DNA from: an uncultured Verrucomicrobiales bacterium
GTDB lineage: Bacteria > Verrucomicrobiota > Verrucomicrobiia > Verrucomicrobiales > DEV007
Direction of reading: 5' to 3'
Assembly: GCA_913058215.1 (NCBI GenBank)
Contig: CAJXQE010000020.1
Span: 1 to 37,902, forward strand
Length of the DNA stretch: 37,902 bases
Shown here: piece by piece, positions 27,639 through 35,752 of the stretch
Numbering within the stretch: position 1 is the first letter of the stretch
Layout: every line of letters begins with the position of its first letter
Notes under the pieces: model-generated
The model's input: the letters and a program-made list of their open reading frames with translations, nothing else
Told to the model about the DNA's origin: nothing
The model's database searches: none
Translations under genes and position numbers: made by a program

Positions 27639-30600
27639 ATGAAGCATTTCCACCTATCTATCTTCCTCCTGGTTTCTGCGACTTTCGCGGTTCGTTCCAC
27701 CGCTGCTCCTTCGACAAGCTCAGGAGAGGTTCTGCGGCCCAACTTCATCGTCATCCTCACTGACGATCAGGGCTGGGGTACGACCTCTGTTGCCTACGAC
27801 CCCAAAGTCCCCGACTCCAAAAGCGACTTTCACCGAACCCCCAACATCGAACGTCTCGCCGCCGCCGGTATGCGATTCACTCAGGGCTACTCAGCGCATC
27901 CCAACTGCTCGCCCTCGCGTGCTGCGCTTCTCACCGGACGCAGCCCTGCTGCCCTTCATTTCACCGACATCTGCAATCGTAATTCTGGCGGCCTCTACGA
28001 AGGTAATCGCCTCCTGCCGCCTCAGCACATCAACGCTCTGCCGGAAGAAGAGCAGACCATCCCTGAGCTTCTCAAGGCGACTCACCCCGAATACACCACT
28101 GCCCACTTTGGTAAATGGCACCTCAATGGAGGGGGCCCCGAAGCCCACGGCTTCGACGCGGGCGACAGCTCGACGGGTAATGCTGAGGGTGGCAAAAAGG
28201 ACAACTTACCCAACGACCCCAAACGCTGCTTCAGCATCACCGAGCGCGCCATTGACTGGATGAAGGTGCAAGCCAACGCCGACAAGCCTTTCTACCTCCA
28301 GGTCTCTCACTACGCCACTCACCTGCCTTTGCAGGCCCGGCCCGAAACCCTCGCGCGATTTGAGTCAGCGACCCCCGGCACCCGTCACGACAACGTTCCT
28401 TTCGCTGCCATGATCGCTGACATGGATGAATCCATCGGGCAACTCCTCGATGCACTCGCTGCTTCCGGGGTCGCGGACAACACCTATGTCATCTGCACCT
28501 CTGACAATGGCACTTTCCCCATCGAGAGCCCCGGCAATATCAACGGCCCCCTCCGCGGCAGCAAAGCCACCATCTGGGAAGCCGGTGTTCGCGTCCCCTT
28601 CATCGTCACCGGCCCCGGCATTGAATCCAATTCGATCTCCCGTCAGCCTGCCATCGGTTACGACATCCTCCCCACCATTTGCGAGCTCGCCGGAATCGAG
28701 ACTTGGCCTGAAACGGTCGAAGGAGGCAGCCTCATCCCTGCGCTCTACCAGAAGGGCGACATCAGCCGAAGCCGCCACGCGCTCCACTTCCACTGGCCGC
28801 ACTACCAGCACGAGAAAAAGAGCAAACCTGATTCCACCATCATCACTGGTGACTACAAGCTCCATTACTGGTGGGAAACCGGTGATATCCACCTCTACAA
28901 CCTGAAGAGCGATCTCACCGAAACCAAAAATCTCGCGACCACACAACCCGAGAAAGCGGCAGCCCTGAAAAAGCAACTCTTCAACTACCTGAAAGAAATC
29001 GACGCCCAACTCCCCACCGAGAATAAAGCCTACGACCCAGCCGCCGACCCCGTTCTGATGAAGGAACAGAACAAAAGCCAAGGGCCGGCCAAGCCGAAGG
29101 GCAAGGGCAAAGGCAAAGTCTCCACCCACCAGATTCGCTCCCTCGACGGGTCTAAACTCGAAGGCGGCGCGGAGCCACCAGTGGCGGCGACAGAGAAGAG
29201 CGGGCAGCCTCTTTCACCGGAAACCGAAATGGCGATCATGCGAGTCATGAATCTGGAGAACCGCATTCAGACACTTCAGAAGGTTCCGGTAAAGATGACC
29301 GGTATCGCGTTGGCAGGCCATTTTTCCGGAACGTGGATCTGCTTCACAACCATGAGGCTGAATGGTCAACTGGGACGAGGCATCATGGAAATCCGACTCG
29401 AACAAGACGGGGATGAACTCGTTGGAGAGGGTGGACAACTCAAGCACCCTTTCGATCCTCCTTCCACCATTCGCCCCATCGGCACCCGATCGGCGACGGT
29501 GAGCGATTTCGTCGGCCAGTTCAAGAAGGCACGACACAACATGGTCGTGATTGAGAGGCGGAGGGTGAATGGCCCGACTTGGGCTACTTTTACGGCCGTC
29601 ATGGCTGGTGATGGCCGTACGGCACGTGGCACCCTTGTCAATGCAGGCGGAAACTACGGCTTAATGTTCATGGTGAGGCGCGAATTCCTTTCCGACTTCA
29701 AGCATCTGCTGACCGAAGAAGGGCGTCAGGCTGAGGCCGCGCGCAGATTGATAGGTATTGAAAAACTCGAGGCCACCCTGGACACCGCGAGTATGGACAC
29801 AGCCCGAATAGAGTGGTGGCAACAAGACCGGGACCGCGACGGCAAATTGCAGTATTCGGAATTTCCTCACCCAGACTGGAAGCGAGCCAATCGGAATGAC
29901 GATGACGCGGTCGACTGGGCCGAGGAAGTATCGGATCGCGTTCTCTGGAAGTTGGCTGAGGAGGGAGATTTTTTAGCGAAGCATGGCAACGACGCGCAAA
30001 AGCAATGGCCGTCGATTTATGCCTGGGGCGTTGCTCACCCCGGTTTTGAACAGATCTTCCACTTCGTCGATTGGGATCGCGATGGAAAAATCACTTCGGC
30101 GGAATACACGGCCTTTGAGGATCAGTTGGACGCTTACAACGATCCATCCTTCCCGACGACTGACCAAAAAGGACAAACCCGCGAAGACCTTCGGTCGAAG
30201 AAGGGCTCGGGGAAGAAATCAAAAGGCGTCATGAAGACGAAGCCCAACGCGGACCCGCACCTTGTGCAAATGGAGGTCGCCTTCAGCGAAGTGAAGCTGG
30301 CCAAGTCACGGGAGATGTGGGCCGCTCTCGATAAGAATCGCGATAAGGTCTGGCAATACGATGAGTTCCCGCACCCGGATTGGAAGCGTGCCAATCGCGA
30401 TGGCGATGACGGCTTGAGTTGGAAGGAAGAATTGGCGGACAAGATGTTCAGGTCACAATCGCGCATCTATCCGAAAAAATACGGCTCCACTTCACAAAAG
30501 GAATGGCCCACTCAGGAAGCCTGGAACAAGGATCGGGCCGACTATGAGAACCTGTTTGTGTTCATCGACTGGGACAATGACGGCAAAATCACCGAAGCCG

Positions 30601-30953
30601 AGTATGAGGTCTTCGACGTGCAGATCAAGTCCTACACCGACGGTTCCTATCCCAAAACAAACGAGCAGGGAGAGACTGGAATGGAGGTCTTCAAGAGACT
30701 GGCCGCCCAGCCACCGAAAGCTGACCAGACACACAAACCGGGGCAGTCGCGAAAGACCTCGTGGAATTCTCAGGAAGAATGGGACCGCGATAGGCCGACC
30801 GTGAAGTGGATCTTCCCGTTTATCGACAAGAACAGCGACGGCAAGATCGACTCCGATGAATACCGGGCCATTCAGGACTACAAGAAGGAGCACAAAGATT
30901 GGCAGGATCGGGCGCGTAAGGCACTTGGGGTGACTGCCCCGGAGGACCAGTAA
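27639..30953 (+). CDS. Secreted sulfatase with lipocalin-like and EF-hand repeat tail
   Basis: This 1104-residue multidomain sulfatase is about twice the usual length. The signal peptide is ~1-23. D42-D43 (LTDDQGWG), CSPSR at 90-94 and GKWH (158-161) with K159 and H161 form the active site, and CTSDNGTFP is the second metal site. The catalytic part ends near 480. A KGKGKGK linker leads to a beta-barrel region (~550-685, GHFSGTWICFTTMRLNGQ) of lipocalin look. The tail has five EF-hand-like loops at 730, 811, 898, 977 and 1063, arranged as two 168-residue repeats plus a half repeat; each full repeat begins near FPHPDWKRAN (742 and 910). Loop 898 (DKNRDK) lacks the usual glycine. The start at 27639 is chosen because the signal peptide begins there. 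The PSTSSG linker is encoded by a common short repeat. Confidence 0.92.
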   Translation: MKHFHLSIFLLVSATFAVRSTAAPSTSSGEVLRPNFIVILTDDQGWGTTSVAYDPKVPDSKSDFHRTPNIERLAAAGMRFTQGYSAHPNCSPSRAALLTGRSPAALHFTDICNRNSGGLYEGNRLLPPQHINALPEEEQTIPELLKATHPEYTTAHFGKWHLNGGGPEAHGFDAGDSSTGNAEGGKKDNLPNDPKRCFSITERAIDWMKVQANADKPFYLQVSHYATHLPLQARPETLARFESATPGTRHDNVPFAAMIADMDESIGQLLDALAASGVADNTYVICTSDNGTFPIESPGNINGPLRGSKATIWEAGVRVPFIVTGPGIESNSISRQPAIGYDILPTICELAGIETWPETVEGGSLIPALYQKGDISRSRHALHFHWPHYQHEKKSKPDSTIITGDYKLHYWWETGDIHLYNLKSDLTETKNLATTQPEKAAALKKQLFNYLKEIDAQLPTENKAYDPAADPVLMKEQNKSQGPAKPKGKGKGKVSTHQIRSLDGSKLEGGAEPPVAATEKSGQPLSPETEMAIMRVMNLENRIQTLQKVPVKMTGIALAGHFSGTWICFTTMRLNGQLGRGIMEIRLEQDGDELVGEGGQLKHPFDPPSTIRPIGTRSATVSDFVGQFKKARHNMVVIERRRVNGPTWATFTAVMAGDGRTARGTLVNAGGNYGLMFMVRREFLSDFKHLLTEEGRQAEAARRLIGIEKLEATLDTASMDTARIEWWQQDRDRDGKLQYSEFPHPDWKRANRNDDDAVDWAEEVSDRVLWKLAEEGDFLAKHGNDAQKQWPSIYAWGVAHPGFEQIFHFVDWDRDGKITSAEYTAFEDQLDAYNDPSFPTTDQKGQTREDLRSKKGSGKKSKGVMKTKPNADPHLVQMEVAFSEVKLAKSREMWAALDKNRDKVWQYDEFPHPDWKRANRDGDDGLSWKEELADKMFRSQSRIYPKKYGSTSQKEWPTQEAWNKDRADYENLFVFIDWDNDGKITEAEYEVFDVQIKSYTDGSYPKTNEQGETGMEVFKRLAAQPPKADQTHKPGQSRKTSWNSQEEWDRDRPTVKWIFPFIDKNSDGKIDSDEYRAIQDYKKEHKDWQDRARKALGVTAPEDQ
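27708..27725 (+). repeat. In-frame copy A of CCTTCGACAAGCTCAGG-type repeat
   Basis: CCTTCGACAAGCTCAGGA lies within the signal/mature junction of the EF-hand sulfatase and encodes PSTSSG. Together with the copy at 13321-13338 it shows the same element inserted, in the same frame, at the same type of site in two unrelated exported proteins. Confidence 0.65.
29826..30950 (+). repeat. Coding tandem repeat: 2.5 EF-hand units of 504 bases
   Basis: The unit starting at 29826 recurs at 30330 with a period of 504 bases (168 codons). A third, half-length unit includes the EF loop at 30825. The protein level is better conserved than the DNA, so the duplication is old. Landmarks are FPHPDWKRAN at 29862 and 30366, and FVDWDRDGK / FIDWDNDGK / FIDKNSDGK at 30069, 30567 and 30825 (position of the first loop Asp). 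Confidence 0.85.
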
Positions 30954-31027
30954 TGGAACTCAGTGATTTGACAGAAAAGCCTGGTTTTATTGCCCAATTT
31001 GAAATCCCAATGGTTGTTCAGATTTCG

Positions 31028-31102
31028 ACCACGGATGGACACAGATGAACACGGATTTCTCCTGCATTGATCTATCCGTGTTCATCTGCGTTCATCCGTG
31101 GT
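31028..31102. repeat. Palindromic repeat, copy 2 (CCACGGATGAACAC type)
   Basis: The arms at 31028-31056 and 31074-31102 (29 bases) pair with 2 mismatches around a 17-base loop unrelated to that of copy 1. The same ten-base internal period is seen, and GTTTAAAC follows. It lies between the EF-hand sulfatase and the dehalogenase gene, 77 bases before the latter's start, where it could end or stabilise transcripts. Confidence 0.85.
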
Positions 31103-31179
31103 TTAAACAACATAAGTAACCGGGAAATCAATTTGCGAATCAAGTTTATGGTAATTGATAAATCACTAAGTTCTGAATA

Positions 31180-31851
31180 ATGGCCACGCTTGCTTTTGAC
31201 GTCTACGGAACCCTGATCAATACCGACGCTGTGGTGTCCCAATTGCGTGAGTGGATGGGTTCGCAGGCGGAGGTGTTTTCGCAAACCTGGCGTAGTAAGC
31301 AGCTTGAGTATTCCTTTCGGCGGGGACTCATGCGGCGCTATGAAACCTTCGCGGTCTGCACGCGTCAGGCGCTGGATTATTGCTGCGCCGAATACGACGT
31401 GTCTTTTTCCGCGGAGCAGAAAGACGCCTTGCTGCAAAGCTATCGCGGGTTGCCTGCGTTTGCAGACGCCGAAGAGAGTCTGGTCGCGCTGAAGGCTGAG
31501 GGGCATCGTCTTTTTGCGTTTTCCAACGGCACCTCCGAAGCGGTCGAGGAAGTTTTGCGGGCCAGTGGATTGCGTGAACGGTTTGAGGCTGTGGTGAGTT
31601 GTGACGCGCTTGAGACCTTTAAACCGAACCCGGATGTCTACCGCTATTTTATGAAGGAAGCAGGCGACTCAAATGACGCGTGGCTGATTTCCGGCAATCC
31701 GTTTGACGTGATCGGCGCTGTCTCGGCGGGCATGAAGGCGGCATGGGTTCAGCGGTCCGACAGAGCGGTCTTTGATCCATGGGGAATAGAACCCACTGCT
31801 ACCGTCAAAGGCTTGAACGAACTAGGTGAGAAGATAGCCAGCCAGAGATAA
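31180..31851 (+). CDS. (S)-2-haloacid dehalogenase, type II (HAD superfamily)
   Basis: This 223-residue cytoplasmic enzyme is predicted to hydrolyse L-2-haloalkanoic acids to D-2-hydroxy acids and halide. All nine residues known as catalytic in the Pseudomonas L-DEX enzyme have counterparts at a nearly constant offset: D7 nucleophile (FDVYGTL), T11, R38 (WRSKQLEYSF), S115 (FSNGTSE), K148 (FKPNPDVY), Y154, S171, N173 and D176 (SGNPFDVIGA). The WRSKQLEY motif in particular separates haloacid dehalogenases from other HAD phosphatases. There is no signal peptide, unlike nearly every neighbour. The ATG at 31180 has no clear Shine-Dalgarno sequence. It precedes a sulfatase by 48 bases on the same strand. 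The real substrate could be a different halogenated acid. Confidence 0.92.
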   Translation: MATLAFDVYGTLINTDAVVSQLREWMGSQAEVFSQTWRSKQLEYSFRRGLMRRYETFAVCTRQALDYCCAEYDVSFSAEQKDALLQSYRGLPAFADAEESLVALKAEGHRLFAFSNGTSEAVEEVLRASGLRERFEAVVSCDALETFKPNPDVYRYFMKEAGDSNDAWLISGNPFDVIGAVSAGMKAAWVQRSDRAVFDPWGIEPTATVKGLNELGEKIASQR

Positions 31852-31899
31852 AGCGAAATATTAATAACAACGTAAACAACTAAAAGAGAAGAGATCGAC

Positions 31900-33339
31900 A
31901 TGATTATACATAAACGTATCTACAGCGCAGTGGCGATTATGGCGTGCATGCTATCGTTGGGGGGAGCCTCCGCACATGCCGGGTCGCCTAATATCATTCT
32001 GATTTTGACGGATGACCAGGGGTGGAGTCAGCTTTCCGAACCCATGGACCCCACGGTGCCGAACGCTTCTTCGGATTATCTGGAAACACCGAATATGGAC
32101 CGTTTTGCCAACGGAGGTATTCGTTTTACCAGTGGCTATTCTCCGGCCTCAATCTGCACGCCGACGCGGCGTGCAATCCTCTTCGGGACAAGCTCCGTTC
32201 GTAGCGGCGGCGAATTTCGCAGTCGGTGGGAACCGAAGAAACATCTTTCACTGCCACAGGCATTGAAAAGGGCTAACCCTGATTATCAGTGCGCCCATTT
32301 TGGCAAATGGGGCGAGCTCATGGGAGCCGAGCCCGAGGAGGTCGGTTACGATGCAAGCCATGGGTCGACGGGGAACGGTACGGGGGGAATGCCGAGCTCT
32401 TTGGGCTTTAAGCGCGACGCTCCCGGTGCGCCGACTTATGTCATCGACAATGTAGACCCCAAGCGGACGCCAACCATCACCGATGACGCGGTGGAGTTCA
32501 TGAAGGCCAACCTCAAAAAGGATAAACCCTTCTATGTTCAACTGAGCTACTACGCGGTTCACTTAAGCTCTGTTCTTCGAGAGTCCACACTGAAAAAGTA
32601 CCAGCAAAAAGGTGAGCCGGACCGCGGCTACAGCCAAGGATGGGCTGGCATGCTGGACGATCTGGATCACGATGTCGGTCGTCTGCTGGATGCCGTGGTT
32701 GAATTGGGCATCGCGGATAATACCTATATCTTTTATCTATCCGATAACGGTGGACGCGGCTCGACGCCCGGGGGCAATGAGAAGAGCAAACCTACAAACT
32801 TCCCGCTGACTGGAGCAAAACACACCTTGTACGAAGGAGGTATTCGTGTTCCGTTTCTCGTGCGGGGTCCAGGCGTTCCTGCCGGCGAGTATTGTCATGT
32901 CCCCGTAACCGGCTATGACCTGTTGCCCACCTTTTTCGATTTGGCCGGCGGCAAAAAATTGCTCTCTGAGGAAATTGACGGGGTCAGCATCAAGCCATTG
33001 CTTATCAATCCGGCGGGCGGAAAGCTTTCCCGTCCGGACGATGCACTCTATTTCAATTTCATACTTCCGACAGGCGGCATGTCTTCGATCCGTTCCGGGG
33101 ATGATAAGCTCATGCTTTTCTGGGACAAAAACGATAAACAGGAGAGTCGTGCACTTTATAACCTGAACGTTGATCCTTTGGAGCAGACAGATCTTTCTGG
33201 AAAAGAACCTGAACGAGCCGATGCCCTTCAAAAGCAGTTGATCGAGTACATTGAAAGGGTGGGAGGGGAAATGCCCACAACAGCATTGCCCCGAAAGGAT
33301 AAGGATTATAAAAAATACCTGAAATCCCAAAAGCGGTAG
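31900..33339 (+). CDS. Secreted sulfatase with altered active-site motifs
   Basis: This 479-residue protein has a signal peptide at ~1-27. It keeps D38-D39 (LTDDQGW), a formylglycine-type motif CTPTR at 86-90, VHL after SYYA, and LSDNGGRGS. Two hallmarks differ: the TG after the cysteine motif reads FGTSS, and the usual GKWH reads GKWGEL, so K136 is kept but the histidine at 138 is a glycine. The CxPxR core should still be recognised by formylglycine-generating enzymes. It is closest in layout to the EF-hand sulfatase upstream (both share the TDDQGW and NGTGG/STGN blocks) but lacks the tail. GAGA is 7 bases before the ATG. Catalytic ability is likely but altered in specificity; this is inference. 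Confidence 0.88.
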   Translation: MIIHKRIYSAVAIMACMLSLGGASAHAGSPNIILILTDDQGWSQLSEPMDPTVPNASSDYLETPNMDRFANGGIRFTSGYSPASICTPTRRAILFGTSSVRSGGEFRSRWEPKKHLSLPQALKRANPDYQCAHFGKWGELMGAEPEEVGYDASHGSTGNGTGGMPSSLGFKRDAPGAPTYVIDNVDPKRTPTITDDAVEFMKANLKKDKPFYVQLSYYAVHLSSVLRESTLKKYQQKGEPDRGYSQGWAGMLDDLDHDVGRLLDAVVELGIADNTYIFYLSDNGGRGSTPGGNEKSKPTNFPLTGAKHTLYEGGIRVPFLVRGPGVPAGEYCHVPVTGYDLLPTFFDLAGGKKLLSEEIDGVSIKPLLINPAGGKLSRPDDALYFNFILPTGGMSSIRSGDDKLMLFWDKNDKQESRALYNLNVDPLEQTDLSGKEPERADALQKQLIEYIERVGGEMPTTALPRKDKDYKKYLKSQKR

Positions 33340-33550
33340 TTGAAATTGAGTTCTTGAAGTAGCGGGGCATTAGGTAGAGGTCGCGGAGATGAAGCGCATC
33401 GGGTAGCGGTTTGCACCCCCTCCAATCCCGGCTTTCGCCAGCGTTCGAACATCAAGGTTGAAAAGCAATTTCCTAGCAGTTAGTGCCCTGCTAACAATCG
33501 AACGCGGGAATTGAGGAAGTGCTTCGCAAGACAATCTTAGTGTTCGAACC

Positions 33551-35086
33551 TTACGGGACGACTTGCCATACCGCCTCCTCGTTCACGGAAAATCCGCCGA
33601 GCAATTTCTCATCAAGGAATCCCTGGAGTTTATCCAGCTCCTCGCGTTGAGGAGTGTCCGGGACACGAGTGAGAAAGAGTGGCCATTTGGGCTGGCCCCA
33701 GGAGGTCTCCTCATAGCTTTCTCCCTCGCGCTCGATGAGCAGGAGGCCATAGGTGAGGTTGCCTAGCGATTCACCGAAGAGAAGGTCGAGTTTCACGAGA
33801 TCCGTCCCGACTTCAAACCAGGGGCCTGCGGCGAATCCGGCGCGGGAGTTGAGGCAGGGCCAGGCGGGAAAGTTGTCCCTTTCGACGATCTCTGATTTCC
33901 GGAAAGCTGAGTCGTAGCGTCCCCCTTCGAAGACGAGTTCGCCGTTGATGGAGGCGAGCAGGTGGTTGTCAGCGTAACCTACGAATCGGTACCGCCCCGA
34001 CCTTGGCGGTTGAAGATTTCCCTGATGCCAGGCGATCCATCCTGAGCGCATAGCTGTATCTGGTTCAAGGCCCGCTTTTCGGCCGAAGTTGTTGTAGGCA
34101 CCGGCAATGCAAGTGAAGGGGGCAATCGGCTCGGAGCGCAGCCCTTGCAAGGAAGAGGGGTCGAGAAAGCCGGATCTCGCGAGTGGAAGAAATCGTTGAC
34201 CGATCAGATCCTGTTTTGCGTGCGCGGGGGGGAGTTCAGAATGAGTGAATGCATAGAGACGATTGGTGAGTTCGGTGTTGCCCGGGGCGCTGCCCTCGAG
34301 CTGTGAAAGTTCGGGCATCTTTTTCACCTTATTCCGAAGGAGGGCATCGCCCTCATTCACACCAAAAGTTGCGGCTTCTCCCTCAACCATGAATTGCTGG
34401 CCGGAGTTGTCTTTTTGTCCAATGGAAACGAGACCATCGAGCACGAGAACCCGCGAACGCTCCTTCCCGGCAGTGACGACGAAGCTGGTGCCTAGATCGG
34501 TAATCTCCCGTTCTTCGGTTTCCACGATAAACCCGATTCCCTGCGGGGGAACGGTGAGCTTCAGATCTCCCTCGTGAAGAAAGACGCGCTCAGAACTGTG
34601 TAATGTCATCGAGAGTGGAGCCGAGGCAACGGCATGAACTCCGGTGTCTGCAAAGACGAGCTCGACCAAGCCTTCGGTGACGATGAGGCGATCGTCTTTC
34701 TGGAGGAAATCTCCGGTCACAAGCATCTGGCTATCCGTCGAGTGAGCTTGCCCTTCGGTGCGGTGAACGGTTGCCACGCCCGTGGGAGCCGGGGGCTGGA
34801 TCCAGGTGATCAGGCCGACGGCAATGGCGGCGGCAATGCCTCCGAATGCCCAGAGGCTTCGCTCACGTAATTTGATTTTGGAGGAAGCTGCAGCACCGGG
34901 CTGCTCGTCCATCTCTGCCGCTGCCTCTTGAAGATAGAAATCCGTCTTCAGGGCAAGGCGAAAGTGGTCGCGATCTGCCTTCGCATCGTCCCGTGAGAGA
35001 TAGCTGGCCAGCTCGTCGCTTTCGGTCTTCGAGATGTTGCCGAGCACATATTTCTGCGTGAGTTCTTCCAGGCGCGGGGTGTTCAT
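33551..35086 (-). CDS. FecR-like anti-sigma factor with PA14-like periplasmic domain
   Basis: This 511-residue inner-membrane protein consists of a cytoplasmic N-terminus (~1-75, sigma-binding), a single membrane helix at 77-96, and a FecR domain at ~105-225 with the family block EREITDLGTSFVV. A C-terminal PA14/GLEYA-like sandwich spans ~290-490 (SGRYRFVGYADNHLLASING). FecR proteins hold an ECF sigma factor until an outside signal arrives; the PA14-like domain suggests that signal is a carbohydrate (inference). Its ATG overlaps the sigma-factor stop as ATGA, so synthesis of the pair is coupled. No TonB-dependent receptor is present in the window, unlike the classical Fec system. Confidence 0.9.
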   Translation of the reverse strand: MNTPRLEELTQKYVLGNISKTESDELASYLSRDDAKADRDHFRLALKTDFYLQEAAAEMDEQPGAAASSKIKLRERSLWAFGGIAAAIAVGLITWIQPPAPTGVATVHRTEGQAHSTDSQMLVTGDFLQKDDRLIVTEGLVELVFADTGVHAVASAPLSMTLHSSERVFLHEGDLKLTVPPQGIGFIVETEEREITDLGTSFVVTAGKERSRVLVLDGLVSIGQKDNSGQQFMVEGEAATFGVNEGDALLRNKVKKMPELSQLEGSAPGNTELTNRLYAFTHSELPPAHAKQDLIGQRFLPLARSGFLDPSSLQGLRSEPIAPFTCIAGAYNNFGRKAGLEPDTAMRSGWIAWHQGNLQPPRSGRYRFVGYADNHLLASINGELVFEGGRYDSAFRKSEIVERDNFPAWPCLNSRAGFAAGPWFEVGTDLVKLDLLFGESLGNLTYGLLLIEREGESYEETSWGQPKWPLFLTRVPDTPQREELDKLQGFLDEKLLGGFSVNEEAVWQVVP

Positions 35087-35640
35087 GATCGGGCAGGTGT
35101 GGCTTTGAGTTCTGTTTCGACGCAGCGCACGAGCTTGCTTCGCAATCTTTGCAGAAGTTTGTAGAGACTGTTAGGGGAGCGGGTGGACTGTTCTGCCAGC
35201 TCCTTTACTGCACCAGGTTTCCCGTAAGGTGCGAGGATCAGCTGGCGGCGTTCGTCGGAGAATTTGTTGAGGCAGGTGATCAATGCCCCATACTCTTTGG
35301 AGCTGTCCCCGGAATGGCTCTCCTCATCGTGTTCAGCCTCCTCCTCGTTCAGAATACGCTCCAGAAGTTCATCGTCGAAGACATGGCGATCACGGAACAG
35401 CTTTCGCCGATGCTGAAAACTGATGTTGCGGACGATGACTTTGGCCCAGGGAAGAAATTCACCTTCGTGGTGCAACTGGTCCTGCTTTTCCCAGATCACG
35501 ATGCTGGCTTCCTGCATGACATCGTCGATGGGGTCGACTGAGGGCAGAATCAGTCGGGAATAGGCGCGAAGTTCCCGGTTATGCCGGGCAAACAGTTGCA
35601 GCAACTGGCTTCCTTTTTCCTGATCTTCGAAGTCCATCAC
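35083..35640 (-). CDS. ECF-type RNA polymerase sigma factor
   Basis: This 185-residue sigma-70-family factor belongs to the small ECF kind common in Rhodopirellula and Verrucomicrobium. Region 2 is at ~15-85 (FARHNRELRAYSRLILPS, DDVMQEASIVIWEK, FLPWAKVIVRNISFQHRRK), followed by an acidic linker at ~95-112. Region 4 is at ~120-175 (CLNKFSDERRQLILAPY, AEQSTRSPNSLYKLLQRLR). It presumably directs RNA polymerase to a private promoter set and is held by the FecR-like protein encoded directly downstream with a 4-base overlap. Two adjacent ATGs could be the start. It diverges from the DUF1549/DUF1553 gene with 112 bases between the starts; that gene is a candidate target. Confidence 0.92.
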   Translation of the reverse strand: MMDFEDQEKGSQLLQLFARHNRELRAYSRLILPSVDPIDDVMQEASIVIWEKQDQLHHEGEFLPWAKVIVRNISFQHRRKLFRDRHVFDDELLERILNEEEAEHDEESHSGDSSKEYGALITCLNKFSDERRQLILAPYGKPGAVKELAEQSTRSPNSLYKLLQRLRSKLVRCVETELKATPARS

Positions 35641-35752
35641 TCATATATCGACGTATTCCGTCTATTCTGCCGTTTTTTTGGAAAGAAAATGAAAAAAGAA
35701 GAGAAAGACCGGCAGAATTGCCGAGTCACTGACGATATCAAGCCAGACTGCT

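Noticed and set aside
28365-29129. 254-codon minus-strand frame inside the EF-hand sulfatase
   Set aside because: Antisense shadow; composition follows the sense gene and no family is recognisable.
33385-33405. A 12-13 base match to the reverse complement of 5411-5425 (GAAGCGCATCGG)
   Set aside because: Matches of this length are expected by chance between two points of a 38 kb sequence.
33455-33490. Possible repeat or terminator TAGCAG...CTGCTA downstream of the last sulfatase, partly like bases 27602-27625
   Set aside because: The stem is six bases with no T run, and the similarity to the other site is too weak to call a repeat family.
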